Shown here: positions 17,507-26,081 of the stretch, one piece after another
Layout: every line of letters begins with the position of its first letter
How positions within the stretch are numbered: the stretch's first letter is position 1
Assembly (NCBI GenBank): GCA_965229005.1
Contig: CBDDIP010000001.1
Coordinates: forward strand, 1,054,001 to 1,118,000
From: CBDDIP01 sp965229005
Lineage (GTDB): Bacteria > Actinomycetota > Acidimicrobiia > Acidimicrobiales > Ilumatobacteraceae
DNA length: 64,000 nucleotides
Direction of reading: 5' to 3'
Notes under the pieces: model-generated
What the model saw: the letters and a program-made list of their open reading frames with translations, nothing else
Database searches by the model: none
What the model was told of the DNA's origin: nothing
Position numbers and translations under genes: made by a program

Positions 17507-19450
17507 TCATCGCACGACCACCTTGTGGGCGGCGGAGAGGAACAGCGAGTTCGGCTCGAGCTTGACCAGCTCCTTGCCGAAGCCGATGCGCTCGCCGTTG
17601 CGCAGGTCGTACTCGAACAGCAGCACCTCATCCACGCGCTCGACGCCGTCGATCGCTTCCAGCAACTGGTAGATCACCGCGGTCGTGATGTCCGCATCGA
17701 ACGGCCAACCGGTGCCGTCGGTGCCGCCGAGCAACGGGTTGATGTAGCGGTACAGCGCTTCGTTGGCTCGCTCGCGCACCATCTGCGCCGGCCGGCCGGG
17801 ACGAGCCGTGACGAGCGCGGCGACCGTGACGCCTTGGTAGAACGGCGTACCGAGCTCGATGGTCGAGCCGAGCACGCGCCGGTCCTCGAGGTACGTGCTC
17901 ACGCGGTCGATCATCCCCGCCGGGAGAGCGAAGTCGTCGAGCGTGGTCGCCTGCGCGTCCACCTTCACGTCGGGCACCAGCAGCAGCTGGATCGGCCCAC
18001 CGGCACGAGCCGGCGGCAGGCAACGCACGCGCGCGATGGCGGGGTCGGCCTGCGCGGCAAGGCGTTCGTAGTCGGCCGCCGTCACCGCACGCGATCCGGC
18101 GCGCAGCGTCTGGGGTCCGCGCAGCTTGGCATTCGAGACCGACTCAGCGTCGACGCCGCCGATCGCCGGGCCGAGGTTCTCCACCCGGGCCACGTACGGG
18201 ATCGTCGACCTCAAGCCGGTCAACGTGCCAGGGCCGACGTTGCCCGCCGCGCCACCGCCGAAGCGGTAGCCGGTGATGACGACGCGCGACCCCTCGGCCG
18301 GCACCACACCGTGCTGACGGGTGGAGCCATCGGGGTAGCGGATGCTCGGCCCGAAGCGCACGGCGCCGGTGGTCGAATCCCACATCACGTGATGATCGGC
18401 CGGCCCACTGTTGACGAAGTCGGCGACCTCCTCGTACGGCTGCTCCTTGCCCTCCGCATCGACGACGAGCACGCGCTCGATCGACGACCGCGGCAGCACA
18501 GGCGCGTGCTCCACCTGGAACTGCTGATCCGGTCGGCCGCTGCTCGTGCCGAGGATGGCTCGCGACGCGGTGTCGCTGTGCTCGGCGACGACGGTGCCAC
18601 CGACGCTGGCCGCGGTGAGCGTGCGGATCTGCGGGGAAGCGCGATACGACGGCTGGCCCTGCTCGGCCGGCAGCAGACGGGCACGGATCCAGAAGGCGCG
18701 AACGCCGCTGAGCGTCAACGGTTCGTGCGCGTTCGGAACGAGCATGACGATCGTGCCGTCGCGGTTGAGGCCACCGGTCGAGTCGCGGTACACCGTCGCC
18801 GGCACCCATCCCTCGCCCTGCCAGACCTCCCACGCCAGCGGCGGACGATCGGGCACGACGCCGATGCCTTCGACGTTGGCCTTCACCGACAGCTGCAGCA
18901 CGTTGCCGGCGACGCTCGATTCGAAGCCGAGGTAGAAGGCATCACCCGGCGACAGCGGCGAGCGCGGGAAGCAGACGACGGCGCCGTACTCGATGCGCAG
19001 GTCGTCCCACACGTCGATGTACTGGTCCGGCCCACTCGCGGTCAGCGAGCCGATCAGCGTCGGTTGCGTGATCACGAGATCGTCGAGCGTGGCGAACACC
19101 CGCGACTCGCCGATGTCGCCGCGCGTCGATACCTGCGTCCCGGCGGGGACCTTGATCGGCTCGGCCACCGGAGCGACGAGCCAGAAGGTGAGATCGGTCT
19201 GCGCCGCGGTGGCCGGGAACGGCTCGAAGCCGATCAGGTTGAGCATGTGCGTGTAGAACGCGTCGGGCACCTGGTTGAGCCGGAAGATGGTCATCTCGGT
19301 CATCCACGCGAACAGCTCGATCAGCGCCACGCCGGGGTCGGACACGTTGTGGTTCGTCCACTCCGGGCACAGCTGCGGGATCATCCGCTTGGCCTCGTCG
19401 ACGAGGTCCTGGAAGCGCCGATCGTCGAGGTTGGGAACGGGCAGGCTCAT
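17507..19450 (-). CDS. Baseplate J-like assembly protein (Afp11-type)
   Basis: A 647-residue putative baseplate assembly protein. The ATG at 19450 overlaps the end of the gp25 gene by 4 bases. The N-terminus (VPNLDDRRFQDLVDEAKRMIP, WTNHNVSDPGVALIELFAWM, RLNQVPDAFYTHMLNLIG) is the hallmark of the large J-like wedge proteins of eCIS and related tails. The middle has beta-rich stretches, and the C-terminal third (AVTAADYERLAAQADPAIARVRCLP, ELGTPFYQGVTVAALV, NPLLGGTDGTGWPFDADITTAVIYQLLEAI) matches the gpJ/gp6 core. It should form the wedge ring connecting the spike hub to the sheath. The order gp25, J-like, gpI-like is the classical one. Confidence 0.92.
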   Translation of the reverse strand: MSLPVPNLDDRRFQDLVDEAKRMIPQLCPEWTNHNVSDPGVALIELFAWMTEMTIFRLNQVPDAFYTHMLNLIGFEPFPATAAQTDLTFWLVAPVAEPIKVPAGTQVSTRGDIGESRVFATLDDLVITQPTLIGSLTASGPDQYIDVWDDLRIEYGAVVCFPRSPLSPGDAFYLGFESSVAGNVLQLSVKANVEGIGVVPDRPPLAWEVWQGEGWVPATVYRDSTGGLNRDGTIVMLVPNAHEPLTLSGVRAFWIRARLLPAEQGQPSYRASPQIRTLTAASVGGTVVAEHSDTASRAILGTSSGRPDQQFQVEHAPVLPRSSIERVLVVDAEGKEQPYEEVADFVNSGPADHHVMWDSTTGAVRFGPSIRYPDGSTRQHGVVPAEGSRVVITGYRFGGGAAGNVGPGTLTGLRSTIPYVARVENLGPAIGGVDAESVSNAKLRGPQTLRAGSRAVTAADYERLAAQADPAIARVRCLPPARAGGPIQLLLVPDVKVDAQATTLDDFALPAGMIDRVSTYLEDRRVLGSTIELGTPFYQGVTVAALVTARPGRPAQMVRERANEALYRYINPLLGGTDGTGWPFDADITTAVIYQLLEAIDGVERVDEVLLFEYDLRNGERIGFGKELVKLEPNSLFLSAAHKVVVR

Positions 19451-19857
19451 TCGCTCTCCTCCCGCGGGATGACGTAGAACGGGAAGACGAGGTTGCGCAG
19501 GTCGTTGGTCGCCCGCACGCGGTAGACGATGTCGATGGTGACCCGGCCGTCGGCGGCGGCATCCGGGCTGACGACGACCTCGTCGACCTCGATGCGTGGC
19601 TCCCACTGCCCGAGCGCCTCACGCACCGCGACGGCCATCAGGCCCATCGTGTTGGCGTTGATCGGTTCGAAGAGGAGGTCCCAGATCGCGCAGCCGAACC
19701 GCGGCCGCATCAGCCGTTCACTCGGGGCCGTCGCCAGCACCATGCGGATGCTGCTGTCGAGGTCGGCCGAGCCGGAGGTCATCGCGATCGAGCCCGACTG
19801 GTCGACGCGCAACGGGAACATGAGGCCCCGTCCGATGAAGTCTGCTGCGTTGCTCAT
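19447..19857 (-). CDS. gp25-like baseplate wedge protein (Afp9-type)
   Basis: A 136-residue member of the GPW/gp25 family: IGRGLMFPLRVDQSGSIAMTSG, IRMVLATAPSERLMRPRFGC, IWDLLFEPINANTMGLMAVAVREALGQWEPRIEV and a closing VTIDIVYRVRATND strand. In contractile systems gp25 nucleates sheath polymerisation from the baseplate and carries the conserved EPR core, present here as WEPRIEV. It is about the usual length. It overlaps the J-like gene by 4 bases. The 106-base gap before it carries an 18-base direct repeat array. Confidence 0.92.
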   Translation of the reverse strand: MSNAADFIGRGLMFPLRVDQSGSIAMTSGSADLDSSIRMVLATAPSERLMRPRFGCAIWDLLFEPINANTMGLMAVAVREALGQWEPRIEVDEVVVSPDAAADGRVTIDIVYRVRATNDLRNLVFPFYVIPREESE

Positions 19858-19903
19858 GTGAGTTCGTCCATTGCTCGTCCGCCTTCTGCCTGAGTACCTT
19901 GCT

Positions 19904-19966
19904 TGCCGATCGATCCATGTGTGCCGATCGATCCATGTGTGCCGATCGATGGGGGTGTGCCGATCA
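19904..19966. repeat. 18-base direct repeat array between spike and gp25 genes
   Basis: TGCCGATCGATCCATGTG occurs at 19904-19921 and 19922-19939, followed by a variant (19940-19957) and a partial unit running into the stop codon of the spike gene. Each unit contains the palindrome GATCGATC or a remnant. It fills the only real gap inside the minus-strand operon and may set translation or transcript levels of the baseplate genes. A related 18-base unit occurs at 48427-48462. Confidence 0.8.
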
Positions 19967-21775
19967 ATTGATCTTCACCATCGAGCCCTTCACTTCGGTC
20001 ATCCCGCCGCCGCCGACCGCTGTCTTCGCGTTCCCGGCCATCTCCAGCGAGGCGTCGGCGGCGACCTTCACCGACGTGCCCTTGACGTTGACCGACGACT
20101 TGCCGGACAGCTGGAGCTCGGTCGCGGCTTCGATCGTCACCTTCTGCCCCTTGATCACCACGTCCTTGCCCTCGGACAGCAGCACGCTGGCCTGACCGGA
20201 CTTGACCTCGAGGTTCTTCGAGTTGGCGATCAGCTCGACCTTGTCCTTGCCCAGCACGAGCTTGGTCTGCCCGTCGCTGAGCATGATCTCGAGGTGCGCC
20301 TTCGCGTCGTCGCTGTCGTTGAACGCCAGCTTGTGCCCGGTCGGCGTGGTGAAGCCCCAGCGAACCACCTTGCCGTCCTTGAGCCAGTCGGCCGTCGGGT
20401 ACGGCGGCTTGTCGAGCCCGTTCCACACGCCGCCGATGATGAACGGCCGCCGCGGGTCGCCCTGCTCGAACACGACGAGCACCTCGTCGTTGACCGACGG
20501 CATCATCATGAAGCCGCGCGCCGAGCCGGCCGCCGGCGACACGACGCGGGCCCAGTCGCTCTCCAGGTTCTCGCCGAACACGGGGAACTTGACCTTCACG
20601 CGACCGAGCCCGTCGGGATCGTTCAGGTTGGAGACGAGGCCGATGGCCACACCCGCACCGCCTCCCCCACCGCCGCCCATCGCGCCGCCGGCGACCGCTC
20701 CGCCGCCGACGAGGTCGCCCATCGACGGCGCCTCCATCGAGCCGGCCGTGAACCGTGTGAAGTAGCCGCGGTTGGCGATGATGTGCTCGACCTCGGTGAC
20801 GTAGTAGTCGCCGCTCGTGCGGGCGCCCATGCCCTTGATCGTGACCATCGCCCCGGGCTTGACCGCCGGGTTCCCGTAGCACTCGCCGCGGGCCAGCACC
20901 TCTTCCGACGCAGTCTGCGACATGTACGCGGAGGCGATCTCGTTGGCCTCGGCGACGCTCGTGACCGCGTGTCGTCGCGAGGTTCGCTTCGGCGAGCCGA
21001 TCGTCTTCGCCTTGCTTCGTCCACCGGTCGCGAGCGTGGAGCTACCGAGGAACGTCGGCGCCGTGCTGCTCTGTCCGACGATCTCCTTCTTGCTCTTCGG
21101 ATCCCAACCGCGCACCGACACGTCGCTGCTCCAGTCCGAGGCAGAGAACCGGGCCCGGAACGAGAGCAGCGTCTGCTGCCACTCCAGCGTGGCTGCCGAT
21201 GACGACGCCAACGGCGGCTTGAACACCGTGAGCGTGTTGTCCTCCACCTTCCACTGCGCGCCGGTGCGGCGCGCCGTCTCGGTGAGGAAGGCAGCGTCGT
21301 CGCCGGTCTGCAGGAGGTACGGGTTGCTCCCCGTGCCGAGGTACTGCACCTTCGACTGCATGCCGTGCTCGCCGGCGATCTTCTTGACGACATCGCCATA
21401 GGTCTGGTCGAGGAACGTGCGGCCCTGGCTGGCGCGGCCGAAGCGGTGCGAGCGGTCGAACGCGACGACGACCAACTCGGTCAGCTTGTTCGGGCCCTGC
21501 TCGATGCCGATCGAGACGATCTCACCGGTGAACACAGCGTGCATCTGGCCGGCGAGGTCGGGCAGGTCCACCTTCACCTCGCCACCTACCTGGAACGTGG
21601 TCGCGTCGATGAGCTCGAACGTCTCGTCGAAGAAGCGCATCGTCAACTGCCCCGGTGCGTTCAGCGGCAGCTGCACGCGCAGGTCGAGCAGCTCCGACAG
21701 GACGGTCGACGCCAGCAGCGAGCCGTTGACCTTGACGTCCGGCCGAGCGACGGTGGCGAAGGCGGGCGCGGTCAT
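19964..21775 (-). CDS. VgrG-like spike/hub protein (Afp8-type)
   Basis: A 603-residue spike protein. The ATG at 21775 overlaps the LysM gene stop. Residues about 1-350 correspond to the gp27-like hub ('late control D') (LTMRFFDETFELIDATTF, GRTFLDQTYGDVVKKIAGEHGM, FLTETARRTGAQWKVEDNTL). A Gly-rich loop leads to the gp5-like OB fold (VSNLNDPDGLGRVKVKFPVF, WARVVSP, EVLVVFEQGDPRRPFIIGGVWNG). From about 520 the chain becomes a beta-helical needle of short repeats (VELIANSKNLEVKSG, VVIKGQKVTIEAATELQLSGKSSVNVKG). Three copies should form the central spike that carries the PAAR-like tip. No extra C-terminal effector domain is fused. Confidence 0.93.
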   Translation of the reverse strand: MTAPAFATVARPDVKVNGSLLASTVLSELLDLRVQLPLNAPGQLTMRFFDETFELIDATTFQVGGEVKVDLPDLAGQMHAVFTGEIVSIGIEQGPNKLTELVVVAFDRSHRFGRASQGRTFLDQTYGDVVKKIAGEHGMQSKVQYLGTGSNPYLLQTGDDAAFLTETARRTGAQWKVEDNTLTVFKPPLASSSAATLEWQQTLLSFRARFSASDWSSDVSVRGWDPKSKKEIVGQSSTAPTFLGSSTLATGGRSKAKTIGSPKRTSRRHAVTSVAEANEIASAYMSQTASEEVLARGECYGNPAVKPGAMVTIKGMGARTSGDYYVTEVEHIIANRGYFTRFTAGSMEAPSMGDLVGGGAVAGGAMGGGGGGGAGVAIGLVSNLNDPDGLGRVKVKFPVFGENLESDWARVVSPAAGSARGFMMMPSVNDEVLVVFEQGDPRRPFIIGGVWNGLDKPPYPTADWLKDGKVVRWGFTTPTGHKLAFNDSDDAKAHLEIMLSDGQTKLVLGKDKVELIANSKNLEVKSGQASVLLSEGKDVVIKGQKVTIEAATELQLSGKSSVNVKGTSVKVAADASLEMAGNAKTAVGGGGMTEVKGSMVKIN

Positions 21776-22446
21776 CGCGCCTCCGAGCGATCGGGGATGG
21801 CGAGCACGGTGCCGGCGGCGATGGCCAGCGGATCGGCGATGCCGTTGGCGTTGGCGATCGCCCGCCACTTCGTCGAGTCGCCGTAGTAGCGCGCTGCGAT
21901 CCGATCGAGCGTCTCGCCCGGGCCCACCTGGTGGCTGCGCGCCGGCAGCGGCGTGCCCGACGTCGGGTTCTGGCGCACCCAGTTGGCATCGGGTTCGTAC
22001 TGCTCCAGCGACATCTCGACGTTGGCGCGCAACGGCAGCCCCTCGTTGGAGAAGTAGGTGAAGTTGACCTCGAGGTTGGAGATGATCGCCTTGAACGTGT
22101 GGATGTTCGTACCCCAGTGGAACGACACCCACGGCGGGCGGCCGCTGTTGCGCTGCGCGTCGTAGCTCGGCAGCGAGGTGTCCACCTCCATCAGCTTCAG
22201 CAGCTTGTTCGTGTAGGCGGTGACGGTGCTGCCGACGCTCGTCGTGTCGAACACGAGGCTCAGCGAGAACGTGCCGCTGTCACCGCCGGCGAATCGCAAC
22301 GTCGGCGCGGCCTTGCCGGGGACGCGGTTCGACTCCCACCGGTTGGCCATCGCGAACGTGAACTTCGACGGGTTGAACATGCACTCGATGGTCTCGTTCT
22401 TCTCCGTCTTCAGGAACGCCTTCTGCAGCTGCACGGGACTGGCCAT
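21772..22446 (-). CDS. LysM tube-adaptor protein (Afp7-type)
   Basis: A 224-residue protein. Residues 1-155 match the contractile-injection 'tube protein' family that bridges the first tube ring and the spike hub (QLQKAFLKTEKNETIECMFNPSKFTF, NRWESNRVPGKAAPTLRFAGGDSGTFSLSLVFDT, WGTNIHTFKAIISNLEVNFTYFSNEGLPLRANVEMSLEQYEP). Residues about 170-220 are a LysM fold (HQVGPGETLDRIAARYYGDSTKWRAIANANGI, LAIAAGTVLAIP). In phages and eCIS this LysM is a structural hub contact rather than a peptidoglycan binder. It overlaps the spike gene by 4 bases and touches the DUF4157 gene (TGATG). Confidence 0.92.
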   Translation of the reverse strand: MASPVQLQKAFLKTEKNETIECMFNPSKFTFAMANRWESNRVPGKAAPTLRFAGGDSGTFSLSLVFDTTSVGSTVTAYTNKLLKLMEVDTSLPSYDAQRNSGRPPWVSFHWGTNIHTFKAIISNLEVNFTYFSNEGLPLRANVEMSLEQYEPDANWVRQNPTSGTPLPARSHQVGPGETLDRIAARYYGDSTKWRAIANANGIADPLAIAAGTVLAIPDRSEAR

Positions 22447-25400
22447 CAGAACGCTCCTCGGTGTCGGCCGCCGCGGCGAGCCAGGTCGTCGCCGATGCGC
22501 TCTTCGATGCGATCGACGATCCACTCCAACAGGTCGGTGACGCCGCTGCTGTCGACGGTTCGACGCAACATCTCCCACTGCTCCTCGCCGACATCGGGCG
22601 ACTGCGCCGACGACGCGCTCGCCGAACCGGCGAGGCTCGGGCTGACGTCGTCCACCACGGGCTTGGAGACGGCTGCAACGCGGTGCCCGCCGATGAGACG
22701 GCGCACGGTGGCCTGGTCGCTGGACGCGGCGCCGGACACGCTGCCCGCGCGAGTCGTCGACCGCGAGGCCGTCGTCGCGGCCGCCTTCGCGGCCACGATC
22801 GCGGCATGGTCGGTTCGGTGTGCGGATGCGGCGATGCGGCGGCGGACCACCGCTTCGTCGCGCACGCTCGTCGTCGCCGGCGATGCGTCGGTTCCGCCGT
22901 CGTATCGGGCAGCGAGAGCGGCTGCCGAGATCGTGTCACGGGCGCCGAACTGGCGGGGCGACGACGAGGTGTTGCTCGTCCCCCGACCGGAGGGCGTCCG
23001 GCGCAGGGTGGTGCTCGACGTTGCCGAAGCCGCTTCGCCGTCGGCCTGCGCGTGTCGGAGCATCGAGTGCGCCATCGCCGGCGGTGCGGCCGTCGCCATC
23101 GACGCTGCGGCCGGTTGGCCGCCGCCGGGGTGCGGCAGCACCGGGCTGCGGCGGATCATGTCGGCCACCTGCTCGGCTCGCCGCTCCTCTGCACTCGGAC
23201 GGTGGTCGTCGAAGAACCGCACCGTCGGCGACGGATGAGCAACGTGGGTCAGCTCGTGGGCCAGCACCGCGGCGTCGGCCGCCGAGCTCGGCTCACGCTG
23301 GAGGTGGATGACGTTGCCGGCGGTCGCGGCGATCTTGCCCGCATCGGCCAGCGCCCGACGAGCAACGACGTCGGTGCGCACGGAGACGGCTCGATCGCCG
23401 ACGATCGCCCGAGCGAGTGGCTGCCACCGCGGCGCGAGCGTGCGTGCCATCGGGGCCGGCGATCCGTCGACGTGCTCGGCGAACCGACGCGCGATCGCGT
23501 CCGGCTCCGTGATCCGGCGCTGCACATCTGCCGCGGACGCGGATGGCGCGGCCGCGTCGTTCGACGAGTCAGCCGGCGAGAGCGCCGGCCTCACCGCGAG
23601 CGTCGAGGTGCCCGGCTGCACCTGCGGATGGTCGGCCTGGTGGCTGCTCGGCGCCGACGCGGGCGACGGCGGAGCTGAGGTGGAACCGTCGGCTGCGTTG
23701 CGCCGAGTGGCGCGCTGCGCGACCGGATCGGCCGAAGCAGATGCCGGCAGCGGCGACGCCGGCGTCGATGTCCGATCCGGCGCATGCTCGATCGGGGCGT
23801 CCGCACTCGGCGACTCGGTGACCACCAGCGCGAGCGGGCGAACCGGTCGGGACGAGGACTCGCTGGACGGCGCCTCATCCGCTGTGATTGACGCTGGAAC
23901 GGCGGCGTCGATCATCGTCGGCAGCACGGCCGACATCGAGCGGGCGGGCCGCGGGGCGCTGCGCCACGCCGGGCCGCTCGGCACAGCGGGTGCCACCGCG
24001 CGTCGACGCCGCACCACGCGCTGGGGCTCCCCTGCCTCAGCGTTTGATCGCTGCGCCACCGTGGCGGTGGATCCGGGATCAAACGCTGCGGGCGGAGCGG
24101 GCGGCGCAACGGCGTGCTGCACGCGTGGCGAGTCGGCCAGTTCACTCGCACGAGCGTTTGGTCGCTGGGCCACCGTCGCGGTGGATCCGGGATCAAACGC
24201 TGCGGGCGATGACGGCGGCTTCGGAGCGTTTGGTCGCTGGGCCACCGTCGCGGTGGATCCGGGATCAAACGCTGCGGGCGATGACGGCGGCTTCGGAGCG
24301 TTTGGTCGCTGGGCCACCGTGGCGGTGGATCCGGGATCAAACGCTGCGGGCGGGGCGGGCGGTGACGGCTGGGCGGCGGGTGAGCGGCGGACGACCTGAT
24401 CGCTGGACGGCGCCGGGACCGGGGCGGTCCGGTCGCGTGGCGCGGTCTGGGTGCCATCGCTGTTCGGCGAGCTGGGCTCGGGTGTCGGGCGTGGCGCCCA
24501 GACGTCGACGCGCTCGATCGGTGGGGCGGGGCGAGGGACGTCGGATCCGACGACGGCGGCGGTCCGTCGGGCGACGAGATCGGCCACCGGCGCGTCGGAC
24601 ACGCGCAGCGGCGCGGACGCTGGTCCTGGCGCACCGTCGCGATCGGCAGCGCGCCGGGTCGAGGACTCCGACGACCGCGACGGCGTGCTCGCAGATGCCG
24701 GTGCAGACGACGAAGCGCCGCCTGGTCGGGCACGCGCCGAGGATGACGTCGTTGCGTCGCGTCCGCGGGGAGCTCGCTGGACCGAGTCGCGCGGCGGCAG
24801 GCGGGACGGATCGATCGTCTCGGGCTGGGCACGACGAACGACGGTGCCGGGCATTCCCACTGCGGCACCGTCGCGTTCGATCGAGCCGAGCGTGGACGAA
24901 CCGCGACGGGCGAGGGTTCGTGGCAATCCACGATGGATCCGCGGCGCTGCACCGTCCCAGCGAGCGTTGGCTCCAGACCCGGATGGGGAGGCGAACGAGC
25001 GCTGCACGTGGGTCGACGCGGCTCCACTTGCAGCGGCAGTCACCGCAGCCGCCGACTCGACGGGCGGGCCGGCGAGCAGCTGGCGCAGACGATCGACCTT
25101 GGAGTCGCCGCTCGACTCGATGCGTGGCGCGGCCGGTTGCGCGGGAACGGGAGGTGTCGACGCCTTGGCGCGTTGCACGCGCGCGGGGTCGGCGTCGTCC
25201 TGATCGGCCCACGGCCAGTAGTCGATCGGCGGGCGGACGTTGCGACCACCGGGAGCGCGACCCTCGAGCGCCCAACGCGACGTCTGCGACAGGCCCAGCC
25301 GCGTCCCGAAGCGACCGACACCCAACGCGAGGTCGCCAGGACGCGAACGCCGAACGATCCCGGCCGCGAGACGCGAGCCAGGACGGTGCCGCTCGGCCAG

Positions 25401-25451
25401 CCCGCGACCGAACGCGGAGGCCGGCGCCTCGGACACGTCGACGTCAGACAT
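22446..25451 (-). CDS. Large DUF4157 protein of the eCIS core, repeat-rich
   Basis: A 1001-residue, Ala/Pro/Ser-rich, largely disordered protein. The DUF4157-like core lies at about 640-770: ARTLAPRWQPLARAIVGDRAVSVRTD, ALADAGKIAATAGNVIHLQ and HELTH (H732, E733, H736), an HExxH motif. Long low-complexity arms surround it, with many short [VA]xR[RA]/VQR motifs (RVQRAK, VVRRAQ, VVRRSP, VQRRIT). Residues about 370-475 repeat AAFDPGSTATVAQRPNA four times. The protein ends in an amphipathic helix (LLEWIVDRIEERIGDDLARR), a shared feature of such proteins. Position between a tube paralogue and the LysM gene is typical. Possible roles are tube-loaded cargo, cargo adaptor or an assembly factor; which applies is not decidable here. 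It overlaps the upstream gene by 8 bases. Confidence 0.8.
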   Translation of the reverse strand: MSDVDVSEAPASAFGRGLAERHRPGSRLAAGIVRRSRPGDLALGVGRFGTRLGLSQTSRWALEGRAPGGRNVRPPIDYWPWADQDDADPARVQRAKASTPPVPAQPAAPRIESSGDSKVDRLRQLLAGPPVESAAAVTAAASGAASTHVQRSFASPSGSGANARWDGAAPRIHRGLPRTLARRGSSTLGSIERDGAAVGMPGTVVRRAQPETIDPSRLPPRDSVQRAPRGRDATTSSSARARPGGASSSAPASASTPSRSSESSTRRAADRDGAPGPASAPLRVSDAPVADLVARRTAAVVGSDVPRPAPPIERVDVWAPRPTPEPSSPNSDGTQTAPRDRTAPVPAPSSDQVVRRSPAAQPSPPAPPAAFDPGSTATVAQRPNAPKPPSSPAAFDPGSTATVAQRPNAPKPPSSPAAFDPGSTATVAQRPNARASELADSPRVQHAVAPPAPPAAFDPGSTATVAQRSNAEAGEPQRVVRRRRAVAPAVPSGPAWRSAPRPARSMSAVLPTMIDAAVPASITADEAPSSESSSRPVRPLALVVTESPSADAPIEHAPDRTSTPASPLPASASADPVAQRATRRNAADGSTSAPPSPASAPSSHQADHPQVQPGTSTLAVRPALSPADSSNDAAAPSASAADVQRRITEPDAIARRFAEHVDGSPAPMARTLAPRWQPLARAIVGDRAVSVRTDVVARRALADAGKIAATAGNVIHLQREPSSAADAAVLAHELTHVAHPSPTVRFFDDHRPSAEERRAEQVADMIRRSPVLPHPGGGQPAAASMATAAPPAMAHSMLRHAQADGEAASATSSTTLRRTPSGRGTSNTSSSPRQFGARDTISAAALAARYDGGTDASPATTSVRDEAVVRRRIAASAHRTDHAAIVAAKAAATTASRSTTRAGSVSGAASSDQATVRRLIGGHRVAAVSKPVVDDVSPSLAGSASASSAQSPDVGEEQWEMLRRTVDSSGVTDLLEWIVDRIEERIGDDLARRGGRHRGAF
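24040..24344. repeat. 47-base palindromic unit repeated four times inside the DUF4157 gene
   Basis: Copies lie at 24040-24086, 24154-24200, 24226-24272 and 24298-24344. Each starts GCGTTTG and ends CAAACGC. Copy 1 has perfect 10-base arms (GCGTTTGATC/GATCAAACGC) and an inner stem CCACCG/CGGTGG. Copies 2 to 4 are spaced exactly 72 bases apart, so the reading frame is kept. They encode the peptide repeat FDPGSTATVAQR. Confidence 0.85.
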
Positions 25452-25911
25452 CGCGCGCCCGGAAGCCGTGATGGGCGATCTCCAGCTCTTCGACCGCCAT
25501 GTCGTCGTTGGCCGCGGCGAAGTTCGGGCCGCGCCACTTCACCGGGAACGCGCCGTCGAAGTCCCACGAGCGCAAGCGCTTGCCGCTCGGGCCGACGAGC
25601 GTGATCGCCGCCGTGCTGCGCGTCAGCTTGTTGCCCTGCGCGGCGAACTGCTCGCCCGACGACTTGTTCAGCCAGGTGAGCAACGAGTCGTTCTGCGTCA
25701 CGCCGCGCTTGAGCACGAGGTTGGGCCAGGACATCCGCCCGGGCAGCTTGTGCGAGTAGCTGTTCTCGCCGCCCTCGGTGATCTCCTCGACCTGCACGTC
25801 CACCTCGAGGCCGGTCACCTCCATGAAGCGACCGATCTCCACCCCGTCGACCTCCACGAGGAAGGTCGCCGTGGTGATGCGCTGATCATCGAAGCTGTCG
25901 TTGGTCGCCAC
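25444..25911 (-). CDS. eCIS tube protein paralogue 3 (gp19-like)
   Basis: A 155-residue protein of the T4 gp19-like tail-tube family, starting at GTG 25911. It has the family pattern FLVEVDGVEIGRFMEVTGLEVDVQVEEI, LPGRMSWPNLVLKRGVTQNDSLLTWL, ITLVGPSGKRLRSWDFDGAFPVKWRGPNF and MAVEELEIAHHGF. Afp/PVC clusters carry two to three such paralogues. The main one forms the tube shaft and the others form adaptor rings near the baseplate. Because this copy lies next to the LysM and spike genes it is the best candidate for the Afp5-type adaptor ring. It overlaps the DUF6760 gene by 26 bases upstream and the DUF4157 gene by 8 bases downstream. Confidence 0.88.
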   Translation of the reverse strand: MATNDSFDDQRITTATFLVEVDGVEIGRFMEVTGLEVDVQVEEITEGGENSYSHKLPGRMSWPNLVLKRGVTQNDSLLTWLNKSSGEQFAAQGNKLTRSTAAITLVGPSGKRLRSWDFDGAFPVKWRGPNFAAANDDMAVEELEIAHHGFRARDV

Positions 25912-26074
25912 GGCGCAGCGCCTCCCACGCTCGATCGTTCAGTGATGCCACGCCCTGCACGAGGCGCGCCCGATCGGCGTGCTCGAGGTCGAGCAGGTCA
26001 TCGAGCCGCCAGTGCAGGTGGTAGGCGAGGTAGACCACCTCGTCCCACAGCGCATCGGTCGGGTAGAGCTTCAT
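25886..26074 (-). CDS. DUF6760 small eCIS protein
   Basis: A 62-residue protein starting at ATG 26074. Its pattern, YPTDALWDEVVYLAYHLHWRLDDLLDLEHADRARLVQGVASLNDRAWE, matches the short DUF6760 proteins found in eCIS and phage-tail-like clusters directly after the assembly-chaperone-like gene. It is mostly helical and aromatic-rich at the start. By analogy with the gpG/gpGT pair of siphophages, it may work with the preceding protein during tube assembly (inference). It is only 7 bases from the upstream gene and overlaps the downstream tube gene by 26 bases. Confidence 0.8.
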   Translation of the reverse strand: MKLYPTDALWDEVVYLAYHLHWRLDDLLDLEHADRARLVQGVASLNDRAWEALRRGDQRQLR

Positions 26075-26081
26075 CGCTCCC

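Noticed and set aside
24040..24344. CRISPR-like array
   Set aside because: The repeats are in frame inside a protein gene, palindromic, and separated by near-identical rather than unique spacers. The arrays at 19904 and 48427 are back-to-back with no spacers. No cas genes are seen.
24449..24502. Third type C palindrome inside the DUF4157 gene (CTGGGTGCCA ... TGGCGCCCAG)
   Set aside because: The second arm has a mismatch and the flanks do not match the copies at 15857 and 16351. Coincidence in low-complexity coding DNA is likely.
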